A stretch of 64,000 nucleotides of DNA, from the NCBI GenBank assembly GCA_017447865.1, contig JAFSMO010000034.1, positions 1-64,000 on the forward strand, read 5' to 3'. The translations under genes and the position numbers were made by a program. The notes beneath the pieces are model-generated. The model had not been told where the DNA came from. It ran no database searches and saw nothing but the letters and a program-made list of their open reading frames with translations. This document shows positions 37,176-46,159 of the stretch, one piece after another (within the stretch, counting starts at the first letter, position 1; every line of letters starts with the position of its first letter). Origin of the DNA: Thermoguttaceae bacterium (GTDB lineage: Bacteria; Planctomycetota; Planctomycetia; Pirellulales; Thermoguttaceae).

Positions 37176-37955
37176 TCATTTGCAGCGATAGAAGCGCGGA
37201 ACATAAACCGGGCGAGCGACTTTCTGGCACGGAACGCAAGCATGTTTCTCTTCGGCTTCAGCATCGGCGGATTTTTCTTCGGCTTCAGCAGCGGCGGCCT
37301 TTTCCTCAGCTGCAGCAGCGGCTTTGGCTTCTTCTTCGGCCTTAGCTTTTTCGGCAGCAGCTTTCGCTTCAGCTTCAGCTTTGGCTTTCGCTTCAGCTTC
37401 GGCCTTGGCTTTCGCTTCAGCTTCGGCCTTGGCTTTGGCTTCAGCTTCAGCTTTGGCTTTCGCTTCAGCTTCAGCTTTGGCTTTCGCTTCAGCTTCAGCT
37501 TTGGCTTTCGCTTCAGCTTCGGCCTTGGCTTTTTCGGCAGCGGCTTTCGCTTCAGCTTCAGCTTTGGCTTTGGCTTCAGCTTCGGCTTTGGCTTTCGCTT
37601 CAGCTTCGGCTTTAGCTTTGGCTTCAGCTTCGGCTTTAGCTTTCGCTTCAGCTTCGGCTTTGGCCTTGGCTTCTTCTTCGGCCTTGGCTTCAGCTTCGGC
37701 TTCTTCAGGTTTCACTTCTTCGGCTTCCACTTCTTCGGCTTCTTCAGCAACTTCTTCAGCAGCTTCTTTCACAGCCTCTTTGGCTTCTTCAGCAGCTTCT
37801 TTGACAGCTTCGGCAACTTCTTCAGCAGCTTCAGCGGCTTTTTCGGCCACAACGGCAGGAGCGTCTTCAACGACTGGAGCAGCATCATCAGCCTGGGCGG
37901 CAGCAACAAAAGCAGAAATGCCCATAACGGACAAAACAACCATCAATTTACGCAT
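37176..37955 (-). CDS. Secreted Ala/Lys/Glu repeat protein with a Cys-containing tail
   Basis: A signal peptide (residues 1-22, ending AAQADD) is followed by about 190 residues of six-residue repeats KAEAEA and variants, predicted to be a long single helix or coiled coil similar in composition to TolA domain II. The C-terminal 25 residues (HACVPCQKVARPVYVPRFYRC in outline) carry three cysteines and differ entirely from the repeat. The repeat is encoded by a run of near-identical 18-base units, so its length probably varies. It has its own promoter and a ribosome-binding site (AAGGAT). Likely a periplasmic spacer or surface filament; function unknown. Confidence 0.75.
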   Translation of the reverse strand: MRKLMVVLSVMGISAFVAAAQADDAAPVVEDAPAVVAEKAAEAAEEVAEAVKEAAEEAKEAVKEAAEEVAEEAEEVEAEEVKPEEAEAEAKAEEEAKAKAEAEAKAKAEAEAKAKAEAEAKAKAEAEAKAKAEAEAKAAAEKAKAEAEAKAKAEAEAKAKAEAEAKAKAEAEAKAKAEAEAKAKAEAEAKAKAEAEAKAAAEKAKAEEEAKAAAAAEEKAAAAEAEEKSADAEAEEKHACVPCQKVARPVYVPRFYRCK

Positions 37956-38009
37956 TTTCTTGATCCTTTCTTAAAATAAAGTTTACACTTCCATCTAAGT
38001 GTTTCCTAT

Positions 38010-38038
38010 ATTATAATTAATTTTAGAGATTTTATCAA
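38010..38038 (-). promoter_or_regulatory. Promoter of the Ala/Lys/Glu repeat protein gene
   Basis: On the minus strand TTGATA (38038-38033), a 17-base spacer, then TATAAT (38015-38010). Confidence 0.75.
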
Positions 38039-38240
38039 GTATCCCCATCTTAATTATTTGTAAAAATCCGCAAAATTTCTCAAAAAAAACTCTTTTGTGG
38101 ACTTTTTACACCAAAAAAGTGGGGGATTAGTCCAAATAAACTATCCTGCCTGACAAATTCTTGAAGTATTTTTTCTGAAATTTCCAGAAAACTATTCATG
38201 AAAATCGCATAAGTGGTAAAAATTTTTTTCAAAATCACTA

Positions 38241-38269
38241 TTTACAAAGAGGCCGAACTTTTTTATATT
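38241..38269 (+). promoter_or_regulatory. Promoter of the AMMECR1-Memo fusion gene
   Basis: TTTACA (38241-38246), a 17-base spacer, then TATATT (38264-38269). Confidence 0.55.
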
Positions 38270-38373
38270 ATATGACGTAAATAAATATTTCAAAGAGAAA
38301 TACGGGCACAAATTATTTTTGGAAAACTTCGGTCAGACTGATGATCAAGTTTCCACAGACATAGAGGTCTCCC

Positions 38374-40380
38374 ATGAACGAAACGATGAATACCGCTCCG
38401 GAAATTAACGAAAGTCAAAAACAAGCGATTCTTCAGGCTGCAGGCCGCAAGGTTGCGTTGACAATCTGCAGATTTGAAAATAAAATCCAGAAGGAAGATT
38501 TGGATGGAATCGGCGAAAGTCCTGTTTACGGAGCTTTTGTCTCTCTGAAACGTTTTCGTCAGCTCCGGGCCTGCTGCGGAAGTCTCGGCGATTCGATCCC
38601 GCTCGTGGACGCTCTGGACCAGGCGGCTTACCGCGCGGCCATCGACGACATTCGATTCCCGCCGATTCAGAATCATGAGATCAACGACATGGAAATGGAG
38701 GTTTGGATCCTCCATTCGCCGGAACTCGTCGGTGCCCAAGGGGAGGACCGCGAGAAATTCGTCGAAATCGGAAAGCATGGTCTGATGATCATTCAGGGGG
38801 AACACCGGGGTTTGCTTCTTCCGGGAGTCGCGACGGAATTGAAACTCAACGCAAAACAGTTTCTCGAGGAAACCTGCGTGAAAGCCAGACTTCCCAAAGA
38901 CGCCTGGAAAAATGAAAGTGCTCTTCTTTTCCGTTTCCAGGGCATTTTGCTCAAAGCCCGGCTGCGCGATATGGTGCCGGAAAAACTCGCCGACCAGATT
39001 CTGGTTCCGCCGCAGGGCCCAACTCGCGCCGATTTGGCCAAACTCGCCGATCATTGCTACAAGAACATCGGGAAACTTTTCCAAAACCAGATCCCGGATT
39101 TTTACCTTCCCGGGGCCTATGACGGAACCGTCAGCGGCGCGTGTCTCCGGGTCCGGCTGGATAAAATCAGCGCGGACTGCGCCCAGCTTTACATGACGAA
39201 CCCCCAGCCGCTTCAATCCACGCTGCTGGCTCTTTCCCAGAACGCCACGATGGCGATGCGTCAGAACGGTCTGAGACCCGCGAATCTCCAGAAAACTGCG
39301 CTGTGCGTCTTCTGGGACCCCAAGTCTTTGGGAAACGCCGAGACCGTGGACGTTTCATCGATCGATTCCACAAAATCCGGGCTCCTCGCGATCCGTTTCG
39401 GAAAATGGATCCTTGGCTACGCACCGGGCAAAAAACCGGAAGCGATCCTGGAAGACGTTTTGAAGAATTCCGGCTTTGAAAAAGACGAATCGACGGAGAT
39501 TTTGAGCGTTCAGGTCGGCTGCACCGACATCGCATTCATGACGTCCACCGTTCAGAAACCCCTGATCCGTCAGGAGCCCCGTAAACCAGCCGTCTCGGGC
39601 CTTTTCTACCCCGCGCAGGCCGACGTCCTGGAAACCATGCGGGACGAATTCTTCTCGAAAGAACCGGTCGAAAAGAAACCCTACCCGGGCGTTCTGGTTC
39701 CTCACGCTGGCTGGAAATTTTCCGGAAAACTCACTGCGCAAACGCTTGAGCAGGTCGATTTTTCCAATCGAATTCTCGTCTTCGCACCGAAACATAACGC
39801 GGTGGGCGTGGACTGGGGCGTCTGCCCGACTCCCCGCTGGCTCTTGCCGGGCCGACCGATGGAAGGGGACGAGGGATTCAGCCATGCCTTGGTGGAAGCC
39901 GTGCCGCACTTCCAGCTGGATTCGCTTTGCCACGACCGCGAACATTCGATCGAGGTCATTCTTCCGTTCCTGACCAAACTCACCCCAGGCTCGCACGTGG
40001 TTGGAGCCGTAATGGTGGGCGGTGAACGTGAACTGGCCAAGTCCGCCAAAGAGCTCGCCGACTGGATCCGCACGCTGCCGAAGCGCCCCACGATCATCGC
40101 CAGCTCCGACATGAATCACTACGAGTCGCAGGAAGAAACCCTGCAGAAAGATCAGGAGGTCATTGAAGCGATGCAGGCCCTCGACCCGGAAAAAATGCTT
40201 GCCATCTGCCGTGACGAGCACGTTTCCATGTGCGGCTGCATCCCCTGCGCCTTCATGATGATGACTCTGCGCGAGCTCGGCCAGCTCAACCGCGCCGTTC
40301 TGGTCGGGCATACGACGAGCGGCGAAACCGGCGGCGATCTGAAGAGCGTCGTCGGCTACTGCGGCATGCTGTTTGAATGA
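38374..40380 (+). CDS. AMMECR1 - middle domain - Memo fusion protein (AmmeMemoRadiSam components A and B)
   Basis: Three parts are visible in 668 residues. Residues about 15-205 are AMMECR1-like (YGAFVSLKRFRQLRACCGSLGD, AAYRAAIDDIRFPPI). Residues about 206-400 are a middle region of unknown fold (GAYDGTVSGACLRVRLDKI). Residues about 403-668 are Memo-like (KPAVSGLFYPAQ, VPHAGWKFSG, HDREHSIEVILPF, SSDMNHYESQEE, MCGCIPCAF). In many prokaryotes A and B are separate genes beside a radical SAM gene; here A and B are one chain and no radical SAM gene is in the window. Activity is unknown. GAGGTC precedes the ATG; monocistronic. Confidence 0.88.
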   Translation: MNETMNTAPEINESQKQAILQAAGRKVALTICRFENKIQKEDLDGIGESPVYGAFVSLKRFRQLRACCGSLGDSIPLVDALDQAAYRAAIDDIRFPPIQNHEINDMEMEVWILHSPELVGAQGEDREKFVEIGKHGLMIIQGEHRGLLLPGVATELKLNAKQFLEETCVKARLPKDAWKNESALLFRFQGILLKARLRDMVPEKLADQILVPPQGPTRADLAKLADHCYKNIGKLFQNQIPDFYLPGAYDGTVSGACLRVRLDKISADCAQLYMTNPQPLQSTLLALSQNATMAMRQNGLRPANLQKTALCVFWDPKSLGNAETVDVSSIDSTKSGLLAIRFGKWILGYAPGKKPEAILEDVLKNSGFEKDESTEILSVQVGCTDIAFMTSTVQKPLIRQEPRKPAVSGLFYPAQADVLETMRDEFFSKEPVEKKPYPGVLVPHAGWKFSGKLTAQTLEQVDFSNRILVFAPKHNAVGVDWGVCPTPRWLLPGRPMEGDEGFSHALVEAVPHFQLDSLCHDREHSIEVILPFLTKLTPGSHVVGAVMVGGERELAKSAKELADWIRTLPKRPTIIASSDMNHYESQEETLQKDQEVIEAMQALDPEKMLAICRDEHVSMCGCIPCAFMMMTLRELGQLNRAVLVGHTTSGETGGDLKSVVGYCGMLFE

Positions 40381-40446
40381 TTTCGCAGGAGCTTTTTCCC
40401 GAAAATGCTTCCTAAAAATTTTTCGGAAAATCCTCCTCCCCCCCCC

Positions 40447-40474
40447 TTGCGAAAATTCAAAAATGCGTTATACT
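40447..40474 (+). promoter_or_regulatory. Promoter of the tRNA-Asp pair
   Basis: TTGCGA (40447-40452), a 16-base spacer, then TATACT (40469-40474), ending 15 bases before the first tRNA. Confidence 0.7.
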
Positions 40475-40488
40475 GTACTTCATCATTC

Positions 40489-40562
40489 GGGGTTGTAGCG
40501 CAACTGGTTAGCGCGTCGGCCTGTCACGCCGAAGGTTGCGGGTTCAAGTCCCGTCAACCTCG
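40489..40562 (+). tRNA. tRNA-Asp (anticodon GTC), copy 1
   Basis: 74 bases with acceptor stem GGGGTTG/CAACCTC and discriminator G, D-arm GCGCAACTGGTTAGCGC, anticodon stem TCGGC/GCCGA with loop CTGTCAC, and a T-arm with GGTTCAAGTCC. No CCA is encoded. Confidence 0.96.
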
Positions 40563-40614
40563 CTTTTCACTCTCATTTCGGGAGGGGAGTGATTCGAATG
40601 ATTTTCCCGAAAAC

Positions 40615-40688
40615 GGGGTTGTAGCGCAACTGGTTAGCGCGTCGGCCTGTCACGCCGAAGGTTGCGGGTTCAAGTCCCGTCAACCTCG
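40615..40688 (+). tRNA. tRNA-Asp (anticodon GTC), copy 2
   Basis: Identical over all 74 bases to the copy at 40489-40562, separated from it by 52 unrelated bases, and probably on the same transcript, which ends at the terminator that follows. Confidence 0.96.
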
Positions 40689-40691
40689 CTC

Positions 40692-40727
40692 AAACTCATG
40701 ATTCCGCCCGGGGTCATGAGTTTTTTT
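40692..40727 (+). terminator. Terminator of the tRNA-Asp operon
   Basis: AAACTCATGA pairs with TCATGAGTTT and is followed by a T run. Confidence 0.9.
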
Positions 40728-40885
40728 ATGGTCTCTTCTTACAAATTAGACAAAATACAAAAAGTTTAACGATTCTCCGGATTATTCTAATTTTAACGAT
40801 TTTTCTGATCGATAAAAACTCTGAAGAACTACATCAGGGACAAACACCATGATTTTAAAATCGTTTTCCGAAAGGAGACGGAGAG

Positions 40886-42265
40886 ATGAAAATACAAACG
40901 AATGATTTTCGCAGAAAGCTTTACAGAACGATATGCCTCGGACTGGAAATTTCGCTTTGCCTGCTTATGGCCGTTGGATACTCGTTTGGCGAGACGCTGG
41001 AACAGGCGTGGGAAATCGCGATTCGGGAAAATAATCAGTTGAAGGCGAAGCAGCAGATCGTCGCCGCGGCAGATGCTGGCCAGGACGCTGCCCATGCCGC
41101 CCGTATGCCGAAGGTCACGAACGCTACCTCGTACACGGTCCTTTCGTCCCGGCCGGAATACGAATTGGACTTTTCTCCCGCACTCCATGCCGCTGAAGAA
41201 CGGTTTCCGGATCTTGCGCCGCTCATTCAGCAACTTCCGACTGCGGTCGATCTTCCCGTCGGTAATCAGAGTTTTATGGTTTCGACGACGCAGGCGATCC
41301 TGCCGATTTACACCGGCGGGAAGATCACGAGCCTCATTGATCAGGCCCAGGCCCGCGCGGAGCAGGCGAGATACGACGCGCATATTGACCTGCTCGACCT
41401 GAAAATGGGCGTGACGGAAAACTATCTGCTGGTTCTTCGGCTCAACCGGATCGTTCAGGTCCTTCATGAGACACAGAACGAACTGGCCGAGCACGTCCAG
41501 CACACGGAGTCGCTCGTGAAAAAGGGCGTCATCACGGAAAATATTCACCTCGCGGCTCAGGTTTCCAAAGCGGAGATCGACCAGCAGATCCTTCAGGCGG
41601 AACAGGGTTTCGACCTTTCCAAATCGGCGTACAATCGCTACCTCGCCCGCCCACTCAACACGCCGGTCAATCTGGAGCCGATGGGATTGCAGCCGCTTTC
41701 CGGCGATCTGGAGATTCAAACCCAGCTGGCGCTGGAAAACCGGCCGGAGTTGAAAGCCCTCGCGTCCAAAGCGGTCGAATCGGAAGCGAAATCCCGCGAA
41801 TACCGTTCCGAGCGGCTCCCCAACATGGCAGTGGCCGGGGGTTACACGTACCTCGAAAACGATTCGCTGGCGGAGAATAATTACGCGTCCGCGTCGGTCT
41901 GTATGGTCTGGACCCCAATCGACGGTGGCGTCAGTCGTTCCAAAGAAAGAGCGGCCATGCATCAAATGACCGCAGTGAATCGAATGCGGGACGAAGCCCG
42001 GTCAGGAATTGAACTTCAGGTGCGTCAGGCGTGGCTGAACGAGCGCGAAGCCCGCGGCAGGCTCGAGGTCGCCCGCACTGCCGTGACGCAAGCGACGCGG
42101 AACTTGGAGATTGTGCGGAAACAGTTCGAAGAAGGCGTTTCACCCCACTCGGACTACCTGCAGTCGGTTTCACTCAAGACGCAGGCCGACGTGAATTTCA
42201 CGAACGCACTGTGCGACGCGATTCTGGCCTCATTCAAACTAAAAAGAGCGACGGGAATGATTTAA
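40886..42265 (+). CDS. TolC-family outer membrane efflux protein
   Basis: A signal peptide with an extended basic N-terminus ends near GYSFGE (residue about 34). Two OEP repeats follow, with the usual LEQAWEIAIRENNQLKAKQQ start, the central FMVSTTQAILPIYTGGKI and a second half around LENRPELKALASKAVESEA. The ends of both halves are long amphipathic helices, as in the TolC tunnel. The protein would form the outer-membrane channel for RND or ABC exporters; candidates in this window are the RND pair at 54-59 kb and the HlyD/M50 operon, but neither is adjacent. AAAGGAG precedes the ATG. Confidence 0.88.
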   Translation: MKIQTNDFRRKLYRTICLGLEISLCLLMAVGYSFGETLEQAWEIAIRENNQLKAKQQIVAAADAGQDAAHAARMPKVTNATSYTVLSSRPEYELDFSPALHAAEERFPDLAPLIQQLPTAVDLPVGNQSFMVSTTQAILPIYTGGKITSLIDQAQARAEQARYDAHIDLLDLKMGVTENYLLVLRLNRIVQVLHETQNELAEHVQHTESLVKKGVITENIHLAAQVSKAEIDQQILQAEQGFDLSKSAYNRYLARPLNTPVNLEPMGLQPLSGDLEIQTQLALENRPELKALASKAVESEAKSREYRSERLPNMAVAGGYTYLENDSLAENNYASASVCMVWTPIDGGVSRSKERAAMHQMTAVNRMRDEARSGIELQVRQAWLNEREARGRLEVARTAVTQATRNLEIVRKQFEEGVSPHSDYLQSVSLKTQADVNFTNALCDAILASFKLKRATGMI

Positions 42266-42281
42266 TTACGCATTTCGGATT

Positions 42282-43259
42282 TTATTCGTAGGCTTGGAGC
42301 GATCTGCCGTCGTTTCGGATCCCCAGGTCGCGGTGCGTTTCGGCGTCGATCGAGTAGGAGATCCGGTGGACCGAGCCGTCGCACATCGTGATTCCAAATG
42401 CGCCGGCGTGCGTACTGCCGAAACGGCTCGACGAATTGTCATAGTTCGGCCGGTCCTGCATCGGCAGATACGAGGTCGCAGTGCTTCGAACCACGTCATT
42501 ATCATGGCCGATGTACATTCCAAAATCGTCTCCGTCATCTACGTCGGCCGTACCGCTTGCAAAATAAGAATTGGGCCGGAGGTACCGCTCACCAATGAGG
42601 TACGTATTCGAGGACCCGTCACGGATCTCGCCAAACGAAACTTTGCTCACAGTATAAATCACCCCATCGCCGGTCGGCAGCCACGAATTATTATTAATGT
42701 AGGTCATGCCGTTGGCCAGTGAGGTCGGGCTCGTGGAGCGGAACGCACTGCCGGAGCCGCAGCAGCCGGCGTAATCGCTTTTCGCGATCTGGGTCGGAAG
42801 CGAGGAATTGTAGCGCGTCCGGTTATTCTGGCCGAAACTGAGCGTCGGGGAACGTCGTGAAGGGCAGTTCGCGATGGCGAGCGGCGTCTGGATCATCGTC
42901 GTCGCGCCGTCTTTTTGCTGCTGCGTGATCGTGTCGGGCTGGCCGTCCGTCGGGAGCTGATAAAGCGCGGCCTGTTCCATAAACGGAAGGAGCGAGTAGA
43001 ACCACCCGCCCGTCTGTTTTTGCCCAAACCCGCGGTCCGGATCGCCGACCCATTCCAGATTCCAGCCCCCGGAGGGGAAAATCTTGGAAGTCGATTCGTG
43101 GTTCAAGGCCGCCAGCCCGAGGTTCTTGAGATTGTTCCCGCACTGCATCTGGCGAGCCGCCTCACGAGCCTGCTGCACGGCAGGCAGAAGAAGCCCCACC
43201 AGCATCCCAATGATGGCAATGACGACTAAAAGCTCAACGAGTGTAAAGGCGCGTTTCAT
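42282..43259 (-). CDS. DUF1559 pilin-like / type II secretion-like protein
   Basis: The start reads MKRAFTLVELLVVIAIIGML, a complete prepilin leader with the cleavage site after Ala4 and Glu at mature position 5. Next is the planctomycete DUF1559 signature (LLLPAVQQAREAARQMQCGN, LKNLGLAALNHE). Later landmarks are GWFYSLLPFMEQAALY and, near the end, GAFGITMCDGSVHRISYSID. These proteins occur in many paralogues per planctomycete genome and are assumed to be processed by a prepilin peptidase; their role is not established. It lies just downstream of the PEP-CTERM gene but behind a terminator. Confidence 0.93.
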   Translation of the reverse strand: MKRAFTLVELLVVIAIIGMLVGLLLPAVQQAREAARQMQCGNNLKNLGLAALNHESTSKIFPSGGWNLEWVGDPDRGFGQKQTGGWFYSLLPFMEQAALYQLPTDGQPDTITQQQKDGATTMIQTPLAIANCPSRRSPTLSFGQNNRTRYNSSLPTQIAKSDYAGCCGSGSAFRSTSPTSLANGMTYINNNSWLPTGDGVIYTVSKVSFGEIRDGSSNTYLIGERYLRPNSYFASGTADVDDGDDFGMYIGHDNDVVRSTATSYLPMQDRPNYDNSSSRFGSTHAGAFGITMCDGSVHRISYSIDAETHRDLGIRNDGRSLQAYE

Positions 43260-43300
43260 AAAGCTGCCCCCCAGGAAGAGGTAGAACGTTTACCCGTAAA

Positions 43301-43334
43301 GGAAAAAGAGGGGCCCGCCCCAAACGTGCCCCTC
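43301..43334 (-). terminator. Terminator of the PEP-CTERM gene
   Basis: On the minus strand GAGGGGC and GCCCCTC pair across a GC-rich loop and are followed by TTTTTCC. Confidence 0.8.
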
Positions 43335-43347
43335 GCAGAAGAACAAA

Positions 43348-46020
43348 CTAGCGGCGGCGCGGTTTCACGCCGTACAAAACTCCAAGCCCCAGCAAAAGCA
43401 GGACCCACGTGGCGGGTTCCGGAACGCCGGACGCCATTATGAGGTTCAGCCCGTTCCCGGCGGCGTTCAGAGCAAGACCGGTCAAATCTCCGTGGACCGT
43501 CAGACCGGAAAAAGATCCCCACGAATCCGTGTCGAACAGTTTGTAGCCGTTCAGGAGGTTCGAGTTACTCCCCCAATCCACGTCCTCATCCAGGAAAAGT
43601 TCCAGCGCGGAGCCGTTCACGTTGAAATTATTCGCCTGAAGCGTCTGGCCGAGGAGTTCACCGTCTTTGACCGTCAGATTTATCTGGATCCTCGTATCCT
43701 GATTGGACGAAATCGTTCCCGCGGAGGTGACCAGGCCCAAATTATCCACGGGCGTGGAGCTCAGAAGTTTCCACTCACTCCCGGACGACGTGATCGGCGA
43801 GTTGAGCGCCGTCAAATCGACCGTCACGTCCTTCAGATCCAGCGTCGAGGCACCGGTCAGAAGCGTGAATTCCTGCTTGTAACTTTGCGTGGTCGAACCC
43901 TCGGCCTGGATCTCGCGCGTCTGAATGATCGGACGGAAAGTTCCGCCGCCGCTGATCTCCCAGATGTAATTAGCAACGTTTGGCTGCGTCGAAACCCTCG
44001 AGCAGATCTCCAGCGTGGCTCCCGGCTCGATCGTCACCTTCTTGGAGTCATTGCGGACCTGGAACATGTACGAGTCGATCGTGGACGTTTTGCCTTCGCC
44101 GGTCACCGTGATCGGTTTGCAGAGGAGGTAGCTGCCGTAATCGTTGACTTGACGGCCGATCGAGTAGGAAGTGATTTTTCCGCCTTCCAGCGTGATCGCA
44201 CTCGGAACCGTCACCTGCGCCGCGCCGTCATTCGCAGTCGTGCGGACGATGGAGTTCGTCATGGTCGCGCCGTCTTTCAGCGAAATGGCCGTCACCGTCG
44301 TCGTACTGCCTGCGCCCAGATAGTAACCCAGCGGGTCGTTTATGGCAAAGTCCACCAAGGCGCTGCTTCCTTCGGCGTTGATCGTTCCCTGAATGTTGCT
44401 CGAATTGTTCGAGGTGTTCCTCATGGAACCGAGGCGAAGCGTACCGGCCACATTATACGTGGCTTTTGTCGCATGGTCCGAAGTATTGGTCGAGTTGAAA
44501 TTCAGCGTGGCGCCTTCATCGACCGTGACGGTAGTACCGCTGAAAATCCTGGACTCGCCGGTGAGTTCAAGAGTTCCTTCTTTCACCATCACGTTCCCGA
44601 CCAAAGCCTCATTATTTCTGCTTCCGATGGTTCCGCGGGCGAGCGTCATGGTCCCTTTGCCGACTTTATAGATCCCGGTCGAGACGCCATTATCATTTTC
44701 GCCGTTCCCGGTATCGTAAGTAATATTCGAATTGACGATCAGCTTTGCGCCTTCCGCGACGTCAAACCCGGTGTGACCGCCGCGCATACGGATCCCCTTG
44801 GAGTCCGCCGGCGTCGTGATGGTCGTCGTGCCGCTCACCACATTGACCACTTCGTCATTAACGTAGCCGCCGTTCATGAGGAAACTGCCGTAGTTCTCAT
44901 TGCCGTTGACCGACGTGGAAGTAATCGTGTTGGTGCCCGTGAGCAGGAGCTTCGTGTCCATCGTCGTATATTGCTCGGCATTGATCGTGGAGTTCGCGAT
45001 GTTCGAAGTGCCTTTCTGATGATAAAGCGCGTCACTGGCTTTTGCCGTGACCGTCGCGTTCGTGAGGTTCAGAGAAGCATCCGCCAGGCCCTGAGCGCAG
45101 CTGACGTTCAGCGTGGCGCCCTCTTTAATCGTCGGAGTGCCTTTGAGATGCGCGCCTTTCAGATCGATCGTTCCCGCTCCGGTGAACGTGACGTTCGAGG
45201 AATTCGCGGCGTTGGCGTCAATGGTGAACGTGGTCCCCGATCCCAGTTCAATCGTGGCGCCGGTGTAAATGCCGCCCTTTTCCCCGAGCTGGATCGAACC
45301 GGCCTGAACGATGAACGAGGACGCCGCGAACTGAGTGGCGCCGTTATTGTGGGTAGCGCCGATCACGCCGTTCTTCACGACGAGCAGACCCGCGCCCTTT
45401 TTGGTCAGATTATGGCTCTGATCCGCCGCGTTGTAAGTGTTATAAAGACCGCCGTTTACCGTCAGCGTGGCCCCTGTGCCGACTTCGACCGGGTACGCGT
45501 TATTCCGGAGCGAGCCGTAAGTGTAGGTCGTATTGTCCGACCCGTAAAAATTGATGGTCGCCGTGCCGGTAGTCGTTTTAAGAAATCCCCCGTTGAGAAG
45601 CAGCGCGCCGTAGCCGTTATTCGATTTATTGTAAATATTGAGGACCGCGCCGTCCTCGACCGTCAGGCCCTTGTTGTTCGCGGTATAATAATCAAGCGTA
45701 GCGACCGTTCCCGCACCGGTAAAGACCGCGCTGGTATTTCCGAGGACTTCCTTGTTCTGGTTGAAATAGAACGTGGAACCACCCTCGACCCTCAGCGGTT
45801 TGTCCGTAAGCGGGTAAGCCGCGCCGTTGTACGTCCAGTTAAGCGTCGAACCGTTCGAGACCGTAACGGAGTCGCCCGTCATGGCAGTCGACACATCATG
45901 GATCCCGCCGTCGTTATACGTCTCGCCAAAGCCCCAGCCAGCCGCGAGTACCGCCGCGCAAAAAACCAAACCCGCGTAAATATTAAAATGCGGGGGGGGG
46001 GCAATATGTGAAAATTTCAT
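43348..46020 (-). CDS. Large PEP-CTERM surface protein with beta-strand repeats
   Basis: 890 residues: an N-terminal signal peptide (about residues 1-33) is followed by a long run of Gly/Thr/Asn-rich beta-strand repeats of the autotransporter-passenger type (for example VKEGTLELTG, VDEGATLNFN, KGAGLLVVKNG). The C-terminus is a canonical PEP-CTERM anchor: VPEPATWVLLLLGLGVLYG, then a basic KPRRR. By family knowledge the tail is removed by an exosortase, which is not in this window, and the protein is displayed or released in the envelope. GAAAGGAG precedes the ATG. A right-handed beta-helix fold is likely but not proven. Confidence 0.9.
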   Translation of the reverse strand: MKFSHIAPPPHFNIYAGLVFCAAVLAAGWGFGETYNDGGIHDVSTAMTGDSVTVSNGSTLNWTYNGAAYPLTDKPLRVEGGSTFYFNQNKEVLGNTSAVFTGAGTVATLDYYTANNKGLTVEDGAVLNIYNKSNNGYGALLLNGGFLKTTTGTATINFYGSDNTTYTYGSLRNNAYPVEVGTGATLTVNGGLYNTYNAADQSHNLTKKGAGLLVVKNGVIGATHNNGATQFAASSFIVQAGSIQLGEKGGIYTGATIELGSGTTFTIDANAANSSNVTFTGAGTIDLKGAHLKGTPTIKEGATLNVSCAQGLADASLNLTNATVTAKASDALYHQKGTSNIANSTINAEQYTTMDTKLLLTGTNTITSTSVNGNENYGSFLMNGGYVNDEVVNVVSGTTTITTPADSKGIRMRGGHTGFDVAEGAKLIVNSNITYDTGNGENDNGVSTGIYKVGKGTMTLARGTIGSRNNEALVGNVMVKEGTLELTGESRIFSGTTVTVDEGATLNFNSTNTSDHATKATYNVAGTLRLGSMRNTSNNSSNIQGTINAEGSSALVDFAINDPLGYYLGAGSTTTVTAISLKDGATMTNSIVRTTANDGAAQVTVPSAITLEGGKITSYSIGRQVNDYGSYLLCKPITVTGEGKTSTIDSYMFQVRNDSKKVTIEPGATLEICSRVSTQPNVANYIWEISGGGTFRPIIQTREIQAEGSTTQSYKQEFTLLTGASTLDLKDVTVDLTALNSPITSSGSEWKLLSSTPVDNLGLVTSAGTISSNQDTRIQINLTVKDGELLGQTLQANNFNVNGSALELFLDEDVDWGSNSNLLNGYKLFDTDSWGSFSGLTVHGDLTGLALNAAGNGLNLIMASGVPEPATWVLLLLGLGVLYGVKPRRR

Positions 46021-46069
46021 GGAATCTCCTTTCGAGAAAGAAGTTTGATCATTTACTTATTCAAGAAAA

Positions 46070-46097
46070 ATTATACGCGGGTTTTCAGATTTTACAA
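46070..46097 (-). promoter_or_regulatory. Promoter of the PEP-CTERM gene
   Basis: On the minus strand TTGTAA (46097-46092), a 16-base spacer, then TATAAT (46075-46070). Confidence 0.75.
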
Positions 46098-46159
46098 GAA
46101 AAAAAGGGAAAAATTTTCAAAAAAAGAAAAATTTTTGAGAAATCCACCCCAAATATTGC

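Larger units (their letters stand above)
37956..38373. other. AT-rich intergenic region between divergent genes
   Basis: Over 400 bases of low G+C sequence hold one promoter facing each way (38010-38038 minus, 38241-38269 plus). No open reading frame, hairpin terminator or repeat family member was recognised in the rest. Confidence 0.6.

Noticed and set aside
37242..37979. A Phe/Gly/Ser-rich repeat protein on the plus strand
   Set aside because: It is the exact antisense of the KAEAEA repeat gene and has no ribosome-binding site; the minus-strand frame has a signal peptide and promoter.
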